In this document: positions 1 through 7,329 of the stretch, piece after piece
How the letters are laid out: every line of letters starts with the position of its first letter
Numbering within the stretch: the stretch's first letter is position 1
Assembly (NCBI GenBank): GCA_946481025.1
Contig: CAMLNA010000087.1
Location: 1-18,678 of the forward strand
Origin: an uncultured Rivibacter sp.
GTDB lineage: Bacteria > Pseudomonadota > Gammaproteobacteria > Burkholderiales > Burkholderiaceae
DNA: 18,678 nucleotides
Direction of reading: 5' to 3'
Translations under genes and position numbers: made by a program
The notes under the pieces: generated by a model
What the model saw: only the letters and a program-made list of their open reading frames with translations
Databases searched by the model: none
What the model was told of the DNA's origin: nothing

Positions 1-77
1 CCGCCGATGCGCGCGCTGTTGAGAAAGAGGTTCAAGCCCGTGTCGAGCACGAGCCACACTTGAAGTGCGCCGTGCAT
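1..77 (-). CDS. Start of an unidentified gene, cut by the window edge
   Basis: The reverse strand has an ATG two bases after the TGA of the ABC permease (TGACAATG), followed by an open frame that runs off the window after 25 codons. The visible peptide begins MHGALQVWLVLDTGLNLFLN. The 2-nt spacing suggests translational coupling to the exporter genes, so it is probably the next gene of the same transcript. The fragment is too short for a family to be recognised. It is not the start of BolA, which follows a similar ABC pair in some Burkholderiales. Confidence 0.45.
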   Translation of the reverse strand, partial: MHGALQVWLVLDTGLNLFLNSARIG

Positions 78-79
78 TG

Positions 80-865
80 TCAGTTCTTCAGCCGGTAGCC
101 GGTGCGCACCATCCAGCCCACCACCGCCACGCAGGCCACGAGGAGCACGACGGTCGCCCCAAGGCTCCAGCCCACGCCCACGTCGGTGCTGTCCACGAAG
201 CTCCAGCGGAAGCCGTCGATGAGGTAGACCACCGGGTTGAACAGCGTCACCGTGCGCCACAGCGGCGGCAGCATGTCGATGGAATAGAACGCGCCGCCCA
301 GGAAGGTGAGCGGCGTGATCACGAGCATCGGCACCAGCTGCAACTGCTCGAAGCCCTTGGCCCAGATGCCGATGATGAAGCCGAAGAGGCTGAAGGTCAC
401 GGCCGTGAGCAGCAGAAAGGCCACCATCCACGCCGGGTGCGCGATGTGCAGCGGCACGAAGAAGGCTGCCGTGAGCAGGATCACCAGTCCGAGCACGATC
501 GACTTGGTGGCCGCCGCGCCCACGTAGGCGATCACCATCTCCAGTGAGGAGACGGGTGCGGACAGCAGCTCGTAGATGGTGCCGGTGAAACGCGGGAAGT
601 AGATGCCGAACGACGCGTTCGACAGGCTCTGCGTGAAGACCGACAGCATGATCAGTCCCGGCACGATGAAGGCGCCGTACTCCACTCCGTTGACCTTCTG
701 CATGCGCTCGCCGATGACCGCGCCGAAGACCACGAAGTACAGCGAGGTGGTGATCACCGGCGTGACCAGGCTCTGCCCCACCGTACGCAGGAAGCGGGCC
801 ATCTCGAAGCGGTAGATCGCCCACACGCCGTAGCGGTTGAAGGCGGCGACTCGGGGGGCGCTCAT
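80..865 (-). CDS. yadH: ABC-2 type transporter permease, YadH-like
   Basis: This is a 261-residue integral membrane protein of the ABC-2 permease family. It resembles E. coli YadH through its whole length, for example [11 protein letters not shown] near the N-terminus, [10 protein letters not shown] in the middle and [15 protein letters not shown], then [11 protein letters not shown] toward the end. About six hydrophobic segments are visible. It would form the membrane channel of an exporter with the ATPase encoded just upstream; the substrate of YadGH-type systems is not established. The ATG at 865 was chosen over a longer in-frame extension because homology begins there and GAGAGGG lies 7 nt upstream. 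That ribosome site belongs to a small intergenic element rather than to the ATPase gene. A gene of unknown function starts 2 nt after the stop. Confidence 0.9.
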   Translation of the reverse strand: MSAPRVAAFNRYGVWAIYRFEMARFLRTVGQSLVTPVITTSLYFVVFGAVIGERMQKVNGVEYGAFIVPGLIMLSVFTQSLSNASFGIYFPRFTGTIYELLSAPVSSLEMVIAYVGAAATKSIVLGLVILLTAAFFVPLHIAHPAWMVAFLLLTAVTFSLFGFIIGIWAKGFEQLQLVPMLVITPLTFLGGAFYSIDMLPPLWRTVTLFNPVVYLIDGFRWSFVDSTDVGVGWSLGATVVLLVACVAVVGWMVRTGYRLKN

Positions 866-945
866 TGGTGCACCCTCTCGCTTCGCGAGGTCCCTCCGAG
901 AGGGACAACGCGCCCCCTTCGGAGCGGCCGTGCGGCGGCGCTCAT
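857..945. repeat. Small hairpin-rich intergenic element flanked by a 9-bp direct repeat
   Basis: The 9-mer GGCGCTCAT occurs at 857-865 and again at 937-945, bracketing 71 bp. Inside are two short hairpins: CTCGC/GCGAG (877-881 and 885-889) and TCCCTC/GAGGGA (891-896 and 900-905). The right copy spans the ATPase stop and the left copy the permease start, both as ATGAGCGCC on the minus strand. Removing one copy plus the 71 bp would join the two genes by an ATGA overlap. On the minus strand the element also forms a 27-codon open frame (945 to 862) that overlaps the ATPase stop and the permease start by ATGA. Sequences of this look are, as far as I recall, common between genes in Comamonadaceae. 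That family link is from memory and unchecked. Confidence 0.6.
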
Positions 946-1919
946 GCTGCTTCTCGCAGCTTGCGCTCCGCGCGCGAGGTGTCATGGACCAGGCTCACGA
1001 AGATCTCCTCCAGCGAACTCTGCTGCGTGTTCACGTCCTTGAAGCCGATGCCCAGCTCGCCGAGCCGGCGCAGCAGCGGGGCCACGCCGGCGGCGCCGGG
1101 GTCGGCCGCGTCGAACTCGCGCTGCAGCGTGTGGCCACCCGGCTTGAGCACGAGGTTCCACGGCGCCAGCTCCGCCGGCACCTCTGCCAGCGGATGGTCC
1201 AGCTCGATGGTGAGCTGCTTCTTGCCGAGCTTCTTCATCAGCGTGGCCTTCTCCTCCACGAGGATGAGCTCGCCCTGGCTGATCACGCCCACGCGGTCGG
1301 CCATGTCCTCGGCTTCTTCGATGTAGTGGGTCGTGAGAATGATGGTGACGCCGCTGTCGCGCAATCGGCGCACCATCTCCCACATGTCGCGCCGCAGCTC
1401 CACGTCGACGCCGGCGGTGGGCTCGTCGAGGAAGAGGATCTCCGGCTCGTGCGACAGCGCCTTGGCGATCATCACCCTGCGCTTCATGCCGCCCGACAGC
1501 GCCATGATCCTTTCGTGTCGCTTGTCCCAGAGCGACAGCTCGCGCAGCACTTTCTCCACCAGTGCGGGGTCGGGCGGCCGGCCGAAGAGGCCGCGGCTGA
1601 AACTGACCGTCGCCCACACGCTCTCGAAGGCGTCGGTCGCCAGCTCCTGCGGCACCAGGCCGATCTTGCTGCGGGTGACGCGGTAGTCGCGCACGATGTC
1701 GTGGCCGGCCACCGCGACGGTGCCGCTGCTGGGGGTGACGATGCCGCAGACGATCGAGATCAGCGTCGTCTTGCCCGCCCCGTTGGGGCCGAGCAGCGCG
1801 AAGATCTCGCCGCGGCGGATGTCCAGGTCCAGCCGCTTGAGCGCCTGGAAGCCGCCGGCGTAGGTCTTGGTGAGGCCGGCGATGGAGACCGCGTGAGCAT
1901 TGTCAGCAGGTGTCGGCAT
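942..1919 (-). CDS. yadG: ABC transporter ATP-binding protein, YadG-like
   Basis: This 325-residue cytoplasmic ATPase would power the permease encoded downstream. Walker [10 protein letters not shown] lies at residues 44-52, the Q-loop in LVPQE near 88-92, the signature LSGGMKRR at 141-148, Walker B ILFLDEP at 161-167 and the H-loop histidine in LTTHY at 198. The C-terminal hundred residues after the ATPase core are the extension usual in the YadG/DrrA-like exporter group. The start at 1919 is where homology begins; I see no good Shine-Dalgarno sequence. The H-NS-like gene lies 80 nt upstream on the same strand with no convincing terminator between them, so co-transcription is possible. Confidence 0.9.
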   Translation of the reverse strand: MPTPADNAHAVSIAGLTKTYAGGFQALKRLDLDIRRGEIFALLGPNGAGKTTLISIVCGIVTPSSGTVAVAGHDIVRDYRVTRSKIGLVPQELATDAFESVWATVSFSRGLFGRPPDPALVEKVLRELSLWDKRHERIMALSGGMKRRVMIAKALSHEPEILFLDEPTAGVDVELRRDMWEMVRRLRDSGVTIILTTHYIEEAEDMADRVGVISQGELILVEEKATLMKKLGKKQLTIELDHPLAEVPAELAPWNLVLKPGGHTLQREFDAADPGAAGVAPLLRRLGELGIGFKDVNTQQSSLEEIFVSLVHDTSRAERKLREAA

Positions 1920-1999
1920 GGGCAGGCGTCGTGCTGGGAAAGGCGCGCATGGTAGGGCCAAGCGCGAGACCTTGCTCGCACGCGGGTGTGCCCCGTCGC

Positions 2000-2521
2000 T
2001 CAAACAGCAAAGTCTTCCAGGGTCTTGCCTGTCGCCACCGCCTCTTTCAGCCAACGCGGCCTGGGCCCCATCCCGGTCCAGCTGTTCCCGTTGTCGTCGC
2101 GGTATTTCACACCGCGCGACCGCACAGCCGGTTTCGCGGCCTTCTTTGCGTTGCGCCGCACGGCGCGCCGGCCGCCCTGCGGCGCATCACTTTCAGCGAC
2201 ACGCTGAACCGCGAACTCCTCGATCGAGCGTCCAGTCGCCAGAGCCTCTCGCAGCCACTGAGGACGCGGCCCACGCCCGCTCCAGGTGTTGCCGGCGTCG
2301 TCCCGATACCTGACCGCTTTGGCCGAGCCCAAGGGACTCTTGCGCGCAAGGCGCTTCTGAGGGGCACCGCCCAACCCAAGATCAGCGGCCGTGAGTCCGT
2401 AGACTTGTATGGCCTCCTTGATGCGTGCAACGACGCCCGCCACTTCTTCTTGTCTGAGTCTTTCAGCCTCGCGCTGAAGCCGTTCGATTTCTTGTTGGAT
2501 CTGGAGATATGTCTTGCTCAT
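2000..2521 (-). CDS. H-NS family nucleoid protein with two tandem C-terminal DNA-binding domains
   Basis: A 173-residue protein of the H-NS histone-like family, expected to bind AT-rich or curved DNA and silence genes. Residues 4-42 form a charged helix ([20 protein letters not shown]) of the oligomerisation type. Two copies of the DNA-binding domain follow, at about 71-105 ([19 protein letters not shown]) and 139-173 ([19 protein letters not shown]). By eye 23 of 34 positions are identical and most others are conservative. A basic Ala/Lys/Arg linker joins them. Burkholderiales H-NS proteins usually have about 90-110 residues and one such domain, so the extra length is the second copy. The start at 2521 is set by homology; the ribosome site is weak. 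The next gene on the strand is the ABC ATPase. Confidence 0.88.
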   Translation of the reverse strand: MSKTYLQIQQEIERLQREAERLRQEEVAGVVARIKEAIQVYGLTAADLGLGGAPQKRLARKSPLGSAKAVRYRDDAGNTWSGRGPRPQWLREALATGRSIEEFAVQRVAESDAPQGGRRAVRRNAKKAAKPAVRSRGVKYRDDNGNSWTGMGPRPRWLKEAVATGKTLEDFAV

Positions 2522-2899
2522 GGCGATTTGGGAGAAAGTGGGGATCCCTCCCCGCACGACGCAGACAATGATCAACGATCGTTCACTGAATGCATCGACC
2601 TGCGATGTCTTGCGCACCGCTGGCGCAAGGTATCACAGCCGTCAATGCAAGAGACTGACCACCGCGACTCAAAGACACAACAAATCGCAACCCGTGCAGT
2701 CGCATCCCAATTGGGCGCCGCCGCCATTCAGCGGCATGGCCGCCACTGACTCAATTCAGTCGTAGTCGCAGTCGTAGTCGTACTCGTGGAAGGCAGACTC
2801 GAATTGGGGATTGGCGATCTATCGCCGATGGCGGACTCCGAAGTTCATGCGCCACGCAGCCGTGTCGCGCAGTGGCTCACCTGATGCACACTCCATCGG
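2522..2899. promoter_or_regulatory. Divergent non-coding region between the H-NS-like and YdeI-like genes
   Basis: This 378-bp region should carry the promoters of both flanking genes, but I could not assign convincing -35/-10 pairs. It is less GC-rich than the genes. Perfect short palindromes are AACGATCGTT (2574-2583) and CCCAATTGGG (2706-2715), and a 6-bp hairpin GGCGAT/ATCGCC lies at 2813-2826. These could be sites for autoregulation by the H-NS-like protein, which is inference. Confidence 0.4.
2761..2784. repeat. Four imperfect copies of a CGTAGT hexamer
   Basis: The sequence reads CGTAGT, CGCAGT, CGTAGT, CGTACT in direct succession in non-coding DNA. On the minus strand it falls in a short open stretch ending in a Tyr/Asp-rich tail and TGA, but that frame is closed by TAG at about 2822, so no gene is supported. 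Probably a simple-sequence tract. Confidence 0.5.
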
Positions 2900-3565
2900 A
2901 TGCCCGCCATCCCCTCCGCCACCCAACGCGACGCCGCCCCGGTCTTGTTCAAGAGCGCCAAGACCTTCGAGACCTGGCTGAAGAAGAACCACGCCACCTC
3001 CGAGGGCCTGTGGCTCAAGATCGCCAAGCGCGGGGCGAACGAACCCAGCGTCACCTATCCGCAGGCGGTGGAGATCGCGCTCTGCTGGGGCTGGATCGAT
3101 GGCCAGAAGAAGGGCCTGGACGATCAGCACTTCCTGCAACGCTTCACGCCGCGGCGGGCGCGCAGCATCTGGTCGAAGATCAACGTCGACAAGGCCCAGG
3201 CGCTCATCGCGGCGGGCCGGATGCAGGCGCCCGGCCACGCGCAGATCGAAGCGGCCAAGGCCGACGGGCGTTGGGCGCAGGCCTATGACGGCGCGCGGAC
3301 GTCCACGGTGCCCGAGGACCTGGCGGCTGCGCTGGAAGCCGAGCCCAGGGCCAAGGCCTTCTTTGCAACGATCAACGCGACCAATCGCTATGCGGTGCTG
3401 TGGCGCGTCCAGACGGCCGCGAAAGCCGAGACCCGCGCCCGGCGCATCGCCCAGTTGGTAGCGATGCTCGCGCGCGGTGAAACGATCCACGCCTCCAGGC
3501 CTTCCCCGCGCCGGCCTCCCGACGCAGGCGTCGCCCACGATGACTCGCATGACACGGGCCGTTGA
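2900..3565 (+). CDS. YdeI/OmpD-associated family protein
   Basis: A 221-residue soluble protein of the family often annotated as YdeI/OmpD-associated or bacteriocin-protection protein; its biochemical role is not established. Diagnostic stretches are WLKKNHATSEGLWLKIAKRG near residues 26-45, the core ALCWGWIDGQKKGLDDQ followed by the RFTPRRARSIWSKIN motif (about 60-97), and the C-terminal helical part ending LARGE. The last 28 residues, rich in Arg, Pro and His, extend past the usual family end. The ATG at 2900 has no visible Shine-Dalgarno sequence. Its TGA is the left half of TGATCA, and the right half is the stop of the convergent kinase gene, so no base separates the two genes. Confidence 0.85.
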   Translation: MPAIPSATQRDAAPVLFKSAKTFETWLKKNHATSEGLWLKIAKRGANEPSVTYPQAVEIALCWGWIDGQKKGLDDQHFLQRFTPRRARSIWSKINVDKAQALIAAGRMQAPGHAQIEAAKADGRWAQAYDGARTSTVPEDLAAALEAEPRAKAFFATINATNRYAVLWRVQTAAKAETRARRIAQLVAMLARGETIHASRPSPRRPPDAGVAHDDSHDTGR

Positions 3566-6500
3566 TCAGGGAACCGCGCCGCTGTCGACTGCGTTGGTGT
3601 CCCGCAATGGGGTGAAGCACAGCCGGACTGTCGTGCCGGCACCGGGGGCGCTGGTCACGCCGAGCTCACCGCCCAGCAGGCGGGCACGCTCCTGCATGCC
3701 CAGCAGGCCATAGCCGTCGGCGCGCGCGGCCGCATCGAAACCCAGGCCGTCGTCCCGCACGGACAGCACGACGCGCTCGGGGCTGCACTCCAGGCGCATG
3801 GTCACGTGCGAGGCGCCGGCATGGCGCCGGATGTTCGTGAGTGACTCCTGTGCGATGCGGAACACCATCGTCGCCTGGTCGGGCGCGAGTTCGTGCTCGG
3901 CTTCAAGCTCGAGCTCGCACGCCATGCCGGTGCCGCGCCTGAACTCCTCGACCAGCCAGTTGAGCGCCGCAGCCAGCCCGCCATCGAGCGCAGGGGGCCG
4001 CAGTTGCGTCACCAGCCCCCGCAGGCTTCGCACGAGCCGATCGACGCGGTCCACGAGCATGTCGACATGCTCCGCCTTGAGGGGCGGCTGGTCGCCGGCC
4101 TGCAGGCCCAGCACCGACACCTCCATGCGCAAGGCTGCCAGTTGCTGGCCCAGCTCATCGTGCAGCTCCCGCGAAACGTGCTTGCGCTCCTCCTCGAGCG
4201 CGCGTGCGTTGTATTCGCTGAGCTCGCGCAGCGCTTGCTGCGAAGCGTCCAGCGCCGTGGTGCGTTCGGCCACGGCACGTTCGAGCGCCAGCTGGCGAGC
4301 GCGGACATGGCGGTTCGTCGCAAACGTGGACAGCGCCCACAGTCCGCAGAGCAGCGCCGCATAGCCGAGCTTGGCGGGCGTCGAGAGCCACCACGGCGGC
4401 GCCACCTCGAACGGGATCCGCAACACCGGCCCGGCCTGCTCGTCACCCAGCGGCCCGGTGGCGCGCAGCTCGAGCAGGTGGTGGCCGGGCGGGATGGAGT
4501 CGATGTGCAACACGTTCCCGGCGACCTGGCGCCAGCTCTCACCATCACCATCGAGGCGGTATTCGGCGCGCATCGAACGCACCCGGCTGAAGTCTGCGCT
4601 TGCGACGGTGGCCCTCAGGTGCCGGTCATCCCAGCCGATCCTGTCGCGCGGCGGTTCCTTGAAGGTGCGAGAACCGAACTCCAGACGTTCAAGCTGCAGC
4701 CGGGGGGGAGGCCCACCATGCCACTCCGGGCGCAGCTGCGTGAGGCCGGCGCTGGTGCCTATCCACGCGGTGCCGTCGTCGTCGAACTTCAACGCGAAGC
4801 TGGAGAGGTCGTTCCAGAGCAGCCCGTTGCTGCGGTCCAGGCTGGACCAGCGCCCGTTGTCATGCACCATCACCCCCCGGTCGGTGCCGAGCCACACGCG
4901 CCCGCCGGCATCAGCCTGCAGGAACATTGGCGAAAAGCCGCCGAGCCGGTCCTTGCCGTACCGATGCAGCCTGCGAGCCACGCCATCCTTCACGTCGTAG
5001 GCCGACACGCCGTGCGAGTCGAGCACCCACACCTGCGACGGTGAGACGAAGGTCGCGAAGACCTGGGCGTCGACCATGCGGCCCTGCCCGTCAAGCAGCG
5101 GCTTCCACTGCGCGCCCTCGCGACGGTAGAGGGCGCGGGACGACACGAACCAGTCGTCGACGCCGTCATACGCGACGCTTTCGAAGCGTTCGTCGCGAGG
5201 GTTGTCTGCCAGCGGCTCCACACGCATGCCTGCCCGGGATACGACTAGACGGCTCACGCGCTCGTCGCCCAGCAGGTAGACCCGTCCCTGCCCCCCGACA
5301 AAGACATCGGATCGCGACACCGCCTCACCGGAGACAGTGAACACCCTGTCGCTGCCGCCACGGGCCGCCAACAGACTCTTCTCGACGCGCCACAGCACGT
5401 TGCCGGCGGCATCCGCCTGCAGGCCCCAGGCACTGGCGTGGCCGGCGTGCGGCACCGGCCGGAAGCGACCGGCCTGCGTGTCGAAGCGGGCGAGCCCGTG
5501 CGACGTGGCCACCCACAGCCGGCGCTGCCGATCGCGGGCCGATCCCCACACCACCGGCGAAGGCAGGCCATCGGCGCTCGTCCAATGCTCCACCCGGCCC
5601 CAGCCGATCCAGCGATGCAGCCCACGCCCGGAGGTGCCCAGCCACAGCGATCCCTCGGCATCGAACATCAGCACACGCACGGAGGTTTCGGGAAGACCGT
5701 TGCGCTGCGGCGTCCAGTGCCGCCAATGCCGGCCATCCCAGCTCGCCAGGCCTTCGTCGGTCGCGGTGATGATGCGGCCCGCGGCGTCTTGCGCCAGCGC
5801 GATCGTGCCGCTCCAGCGCCAGGCAGGCGGTGCGGCAACGGCGTCGAAACGCTGCTCCCCGGGCTGCAGCCTCAGCAGCAGGTCGGCACTGCGCGCCCAC
5901 AGGCTGCCGTCCAGGCCTTGCACGAGGGCCGCCCAGGCGCGCGGCGGCACGCCCTCCTGTTCAGCCCAGCGACGCAGCCGTCCGTCACGCAACTCGCACA
6001 GTGCCCGGCCGCAACCGAACCACAAGGCGCCCGAATAGAACGCCCGCACCGGGCCGCCAGCAGCTTCGCGGGCCGGTGGCCAGGCGCCGTAAGAGGGCAA
6101 CACGACGCGACGCGCCACGGCGCGCATGCCGTCATCAGGCAGGGCGGCGATGCGCCACAGCGTGTTGTGCTCGTCCATCGCATAGACCACGCCCGTGCGA
6201 TCAATGTCCAGCCGCTGCCCCAGCGCAACCAGCAGGGCCTCGCCCGTTTCGGAACGGACTTCGCTCCAGCGGTAGTCCGCCTCTGCCGGCTGCCCCATGA
6301 ACAGGCCCTCGCCCGTGGCGACCCACAGCCTTCCAGCCGCATCGCTGCGCACCACGGTGACCCACGCACCGGCACCGGCAGGCAGCGCCACCTGCTCGAC
6401 GCGAAAGCCGTCGAAGCGGAACAGGCCGTTCTCCGTGCCGATCCACAACGCGCCGCGCCGATCCTGCTCGACCGCTTGGGCAGTGAGGTTGGCGAGCCCC

Positions 6501-6637
6501 TGTTCCTGCTGGTAGGAGTCGACCACCACCTGTTGCGCCGCAGCGCCCGCCGCCGCGAACAGGGCCAGCACCACCACGAGGGCGCGCAGGCCCTCCACCC
6601 ACCGACCCACTGCCCAGGGCATGGTCCCGGCACTCAC
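3566..6637 (-). CDS. Beta-propeller sensor histidine kinase (Reg_prop, Y_Y_Y, HisKA_3, HATPase_c)
   Basis: A 1023-residue membrane sensor kinase. A hydrophobic signal segment (about 18-34, ending AAAQ) is followed by a large periplasmic region of two-component-regulator propeller blades, seen as LWIGTENGLFRF, LWVATGEGLF, LWLGTSGRGLHRW, LWVATSHGLARF, VWLGTDRGV and AWIGTSAGL. A Y_Y_Y-type domain precedes a membrane helix at about 756-775. A coiled linker leads to the NarL-type dimerisation helix RELHDELGQQL with the phosphoacceptor His826, then ATPase boxes ESLTNIRRH (N about 935) and DDGLGFD. The GTG start at 6637 has AAGGGA about 7 nt upstream; an ATG five codons in is an alternative. No response regulator of the matching LuxR type lies beside it. 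It is divergent from a winged-helix gene. Related kinases in other phyla sense oligosaccharides, but the ligand here is unknown. Confidence 0.93.
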   Translation of the reverse strand: MSAGTMPWAVGRWVEGLRALVVVLALFAAAGAAAQQVVVDSYQQEQGLANLTAQAVEQDRRGALWIGTENGLFRFDGFRVEQVALPAGAGAWVTVVRSDAAGRLWVATGEGLFMGQPAEADYRWSEVRSETGEALLVALGQRLDIDRTGVVYAMDEHNTLWRIAALPDDGMRAVARRVVLPSYGAWPPAREAAGGPVRAFYSGALWFGCGRALCELRDGRLRRWAEQEGVPPRAWAALVQGLDGSLWARSADLLLRLQPGEQRFDAVAAPPAWRWSGTIALAQDAAGRIITATDEGLASWDGRHWRHWTPQRNGLPETSVRVLMFDAEGSLWLGTSGRGLHRWIGWGRVEHWTSADGLPSPVVWGSARDRQRRLWVATSHGLARFDTQAGRFRPVPHAGHASAWGLQADAAGNVLWRVEKSLLAARGGSDRVFTVSGEAVSRSDVFVGGQGRVYLLGDERVSRLVVSRAGMRVEPLADNPRDERFESVAYDGVDDWFVSSRALYRREGAQWKPLLDGQGRMVDAQVFATFVSPSQVWVLDSHGVSAYDVKDGVARRLHRYGKDRLGGFSPMFLQADAGGRVWLGTDRGVMVHDNGRWSSLDRSNGLLWNDLSSFALKFDDDGTAWIGTSAGLTQLRPEWHGGPPPRLQLERLEFGSRTFKEPPRDRIGWDDRHLRATVASADFSRVRSMRAEYRLDGDGESWRQVAGNVLHIDSIPPGHHLLELRATGPLGDEQAGPVLRIPFEVAPPWWLSTPAKLGYAALLCGLWALSTFATNRHVRARQLALERAVAERTTALDASQQALRELSEYNARALEEERKHVSRELHDELGQQLAALRMEVSVLGLQAGDQPPLKAEHVDMLVDRVDRLVRSLRGLVTQLRPPALDGGLAAALNWLVEEFRRGTGMACELELEAEHELAPDQATMVFRIAQESLTNIRRHAGASHVTMRLECSPERVVLSVRDDGLGFDAAARADGYGLLGMQERARLLGGELGVTSAPGAGTTVRLCFTPLRDTNAVDSGAVP

Positions 6638-6742
6638 CGACGGGTCCCTTGGGTGGTGATTTCGGCGGCGAGGACGGGTCTGTGGGGTACTTCTTGGCCT
6701 TGTGGCATCTCTGGCTGGCTCCTGGGCGCGAAGTGTGACCGC

Positions 6743-6758
6743 GTAGGGATATCCCTAC
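6743..6758. promoter_or_regulatory. 16-bp perfect palindrome, candidate operator
   Basis: GTAGGGAT followed by ATCCCTAC, read directly. It lies 105 nt upstream of the kinase GTG and 140 nt upstream of the winged-helix gene, so it could serve either promoter or lie in the kinase leader. A dimeric regulator site is the simplest reading; which protein binds is unknown. Confidence 0.5.
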
Positions 6759-6836
6759 ATGGCCACGCATAGGCTGCAACCTACAAATCGCACGCAACCG
6801 TGAAAAGATAACACTACGAATACCTTCGCTCACAAA

Positions 6837-6863
6837 CTACATGCATGTAGAGTTTCATCTACA
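6837..6863. promoter_or_regulatory. CTACATGCATGTAG palindrome and overlapping TGTAGA/TCTACA repeat
   Basis: A perfect 14-bp palindrome at 6837-6850 shares its right half with a second inverted repeat (6846-6851 and 6858-6863). It ends 34 nt before the ATG of the winged-helix gene, where a repressor or activator of that gene would be expected to bind. CTACA at 6837 and 6859 are 22 bp apart, about two helical turns. Confidence 0.5.
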
Positions 6864-6897
6864 CACAGTTATGCCTTGAGCCTTAGAAGGAGCCCGG

Positions 6898-7305
6898 ATG
6901 TTCATCAGCAGTCCCGAGGTGCAAGACCTGCCGTACCGGCCGGAGCTTCCAACCGCCCCCTGGCCACCGCAGGGTGCCGCGGCGCCGAGCCAGGACCGCA
7001 CCTTCCGGTTCGGGCGTTGCGAGATCAGCCTGGGTCGCCGCGAGGTCCGCGTGGATGGCCAGCCTCGGCCGCTGCAGCCGCAACCCTTCGACGTGCTGAT
7101 CTATCTCATCGAACACCGCGAGCGTGTGGTCCGCACCGAAGAACTGCTCGACCGGCTCTGGCCTCACTCCTTCGTGCAACCCGGCACGGTGGCCTCAACG
7201 CTGGTGCGCATTCGCAGGGTGATCGCCCAAGGCGACGACATCGAGGTGATCCGCACCTACCACCGCGTGGGATACCGGTTCGTGGCGCCGCTGCTTCTGG
7301 GCTGA
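6898..7305 (+). CDS. Stand-alone OmpR/ToxR-type winged-helix DNA-binding protein
   Basis: A 135-residue protein with a Trans_reg_C winged helix and nothing else recognisable. After about 33 low-complexity Pro-rich residues the domain runs from FRFGRCEISLGRREVRVDG through LQPQPFDVLIYLIEHRERVV, the recognition-helix part TVASTLVRIRRVI and the wing HRVGYRFVAP near the C-terminus. There is no receiver domain and no membrane helix, unlike OmpR or CadC/ToxR proteins. AAGGAG 6 nt before the ATG gives a strong start. It is divergent from the propeller kinase and 24 nt upstream of a small unknown gene. It probably binds the palindromes upstream of itself and regulates the TonB-receptor genes downstream, which is inference. 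Confidence 0.88.
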   Translation: MFISSPEVQDLPYRPELPTAPWPPQGAAAPSQDRTFRFGRCEISLGRREVRVDGQPRPLQPQPFDVLIYLIEHRERVVRTEELLDRLWPHSFVQPGTVASTLVRIRRVIAQGDDIEVIRTYHRVGYRFVAPLLLG

Positions 7306-7329
7306 ACAGCCGGCCGCGGAAAACCAGCC

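Larger units (their letters stand above)
6638..6897. promoter_or_regulatory. Divergent control region with palindromes and CTACA boxes
   Basis: This 260-bp region separates the propeller kinase from the winged-helix gene. GTAGGGATATCCCTAC (6743-6758) is a perfect 16-bp palindrome and CTACATGCATGTAG (6837-6850) a perfect 14-bp one. An overlapping inverted repeat TGTAGA-6 nt-TCTACA covers 6846-6863. CTACA occurs in direct orientation at 6755, 6781, 6837 and 6859, with CTACG at 6814. The part from 6771 to 6890 is clearly less GC-rich than its surroundings. AAGGAG at 6886-6891 is the ribosome site of the plus-strand gene. The arrangement suggests operators controlling both directions. Exact promoters could not be fixed. 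Confidence 0.6.

Noticed and set aside
837..1955. A 372-codon plus-strand frame opposite the ABC ATPase
   Set aside because: The opposite strand has all ABC ATPase motifs; this frame has none.
2761..2822. A minus-strand frame with a Tyr/Asp-rich tail as a possible gene remnant
   Set aside because: It is only about 21 codons between stops, has no start, and matches a simple hexamer repeat.
5438..6772. A 444-codon plus-strand frame inside the propeller kinase region
   Set aside because: It is the reverse complement of propeller blades with clear homology on the other strand.
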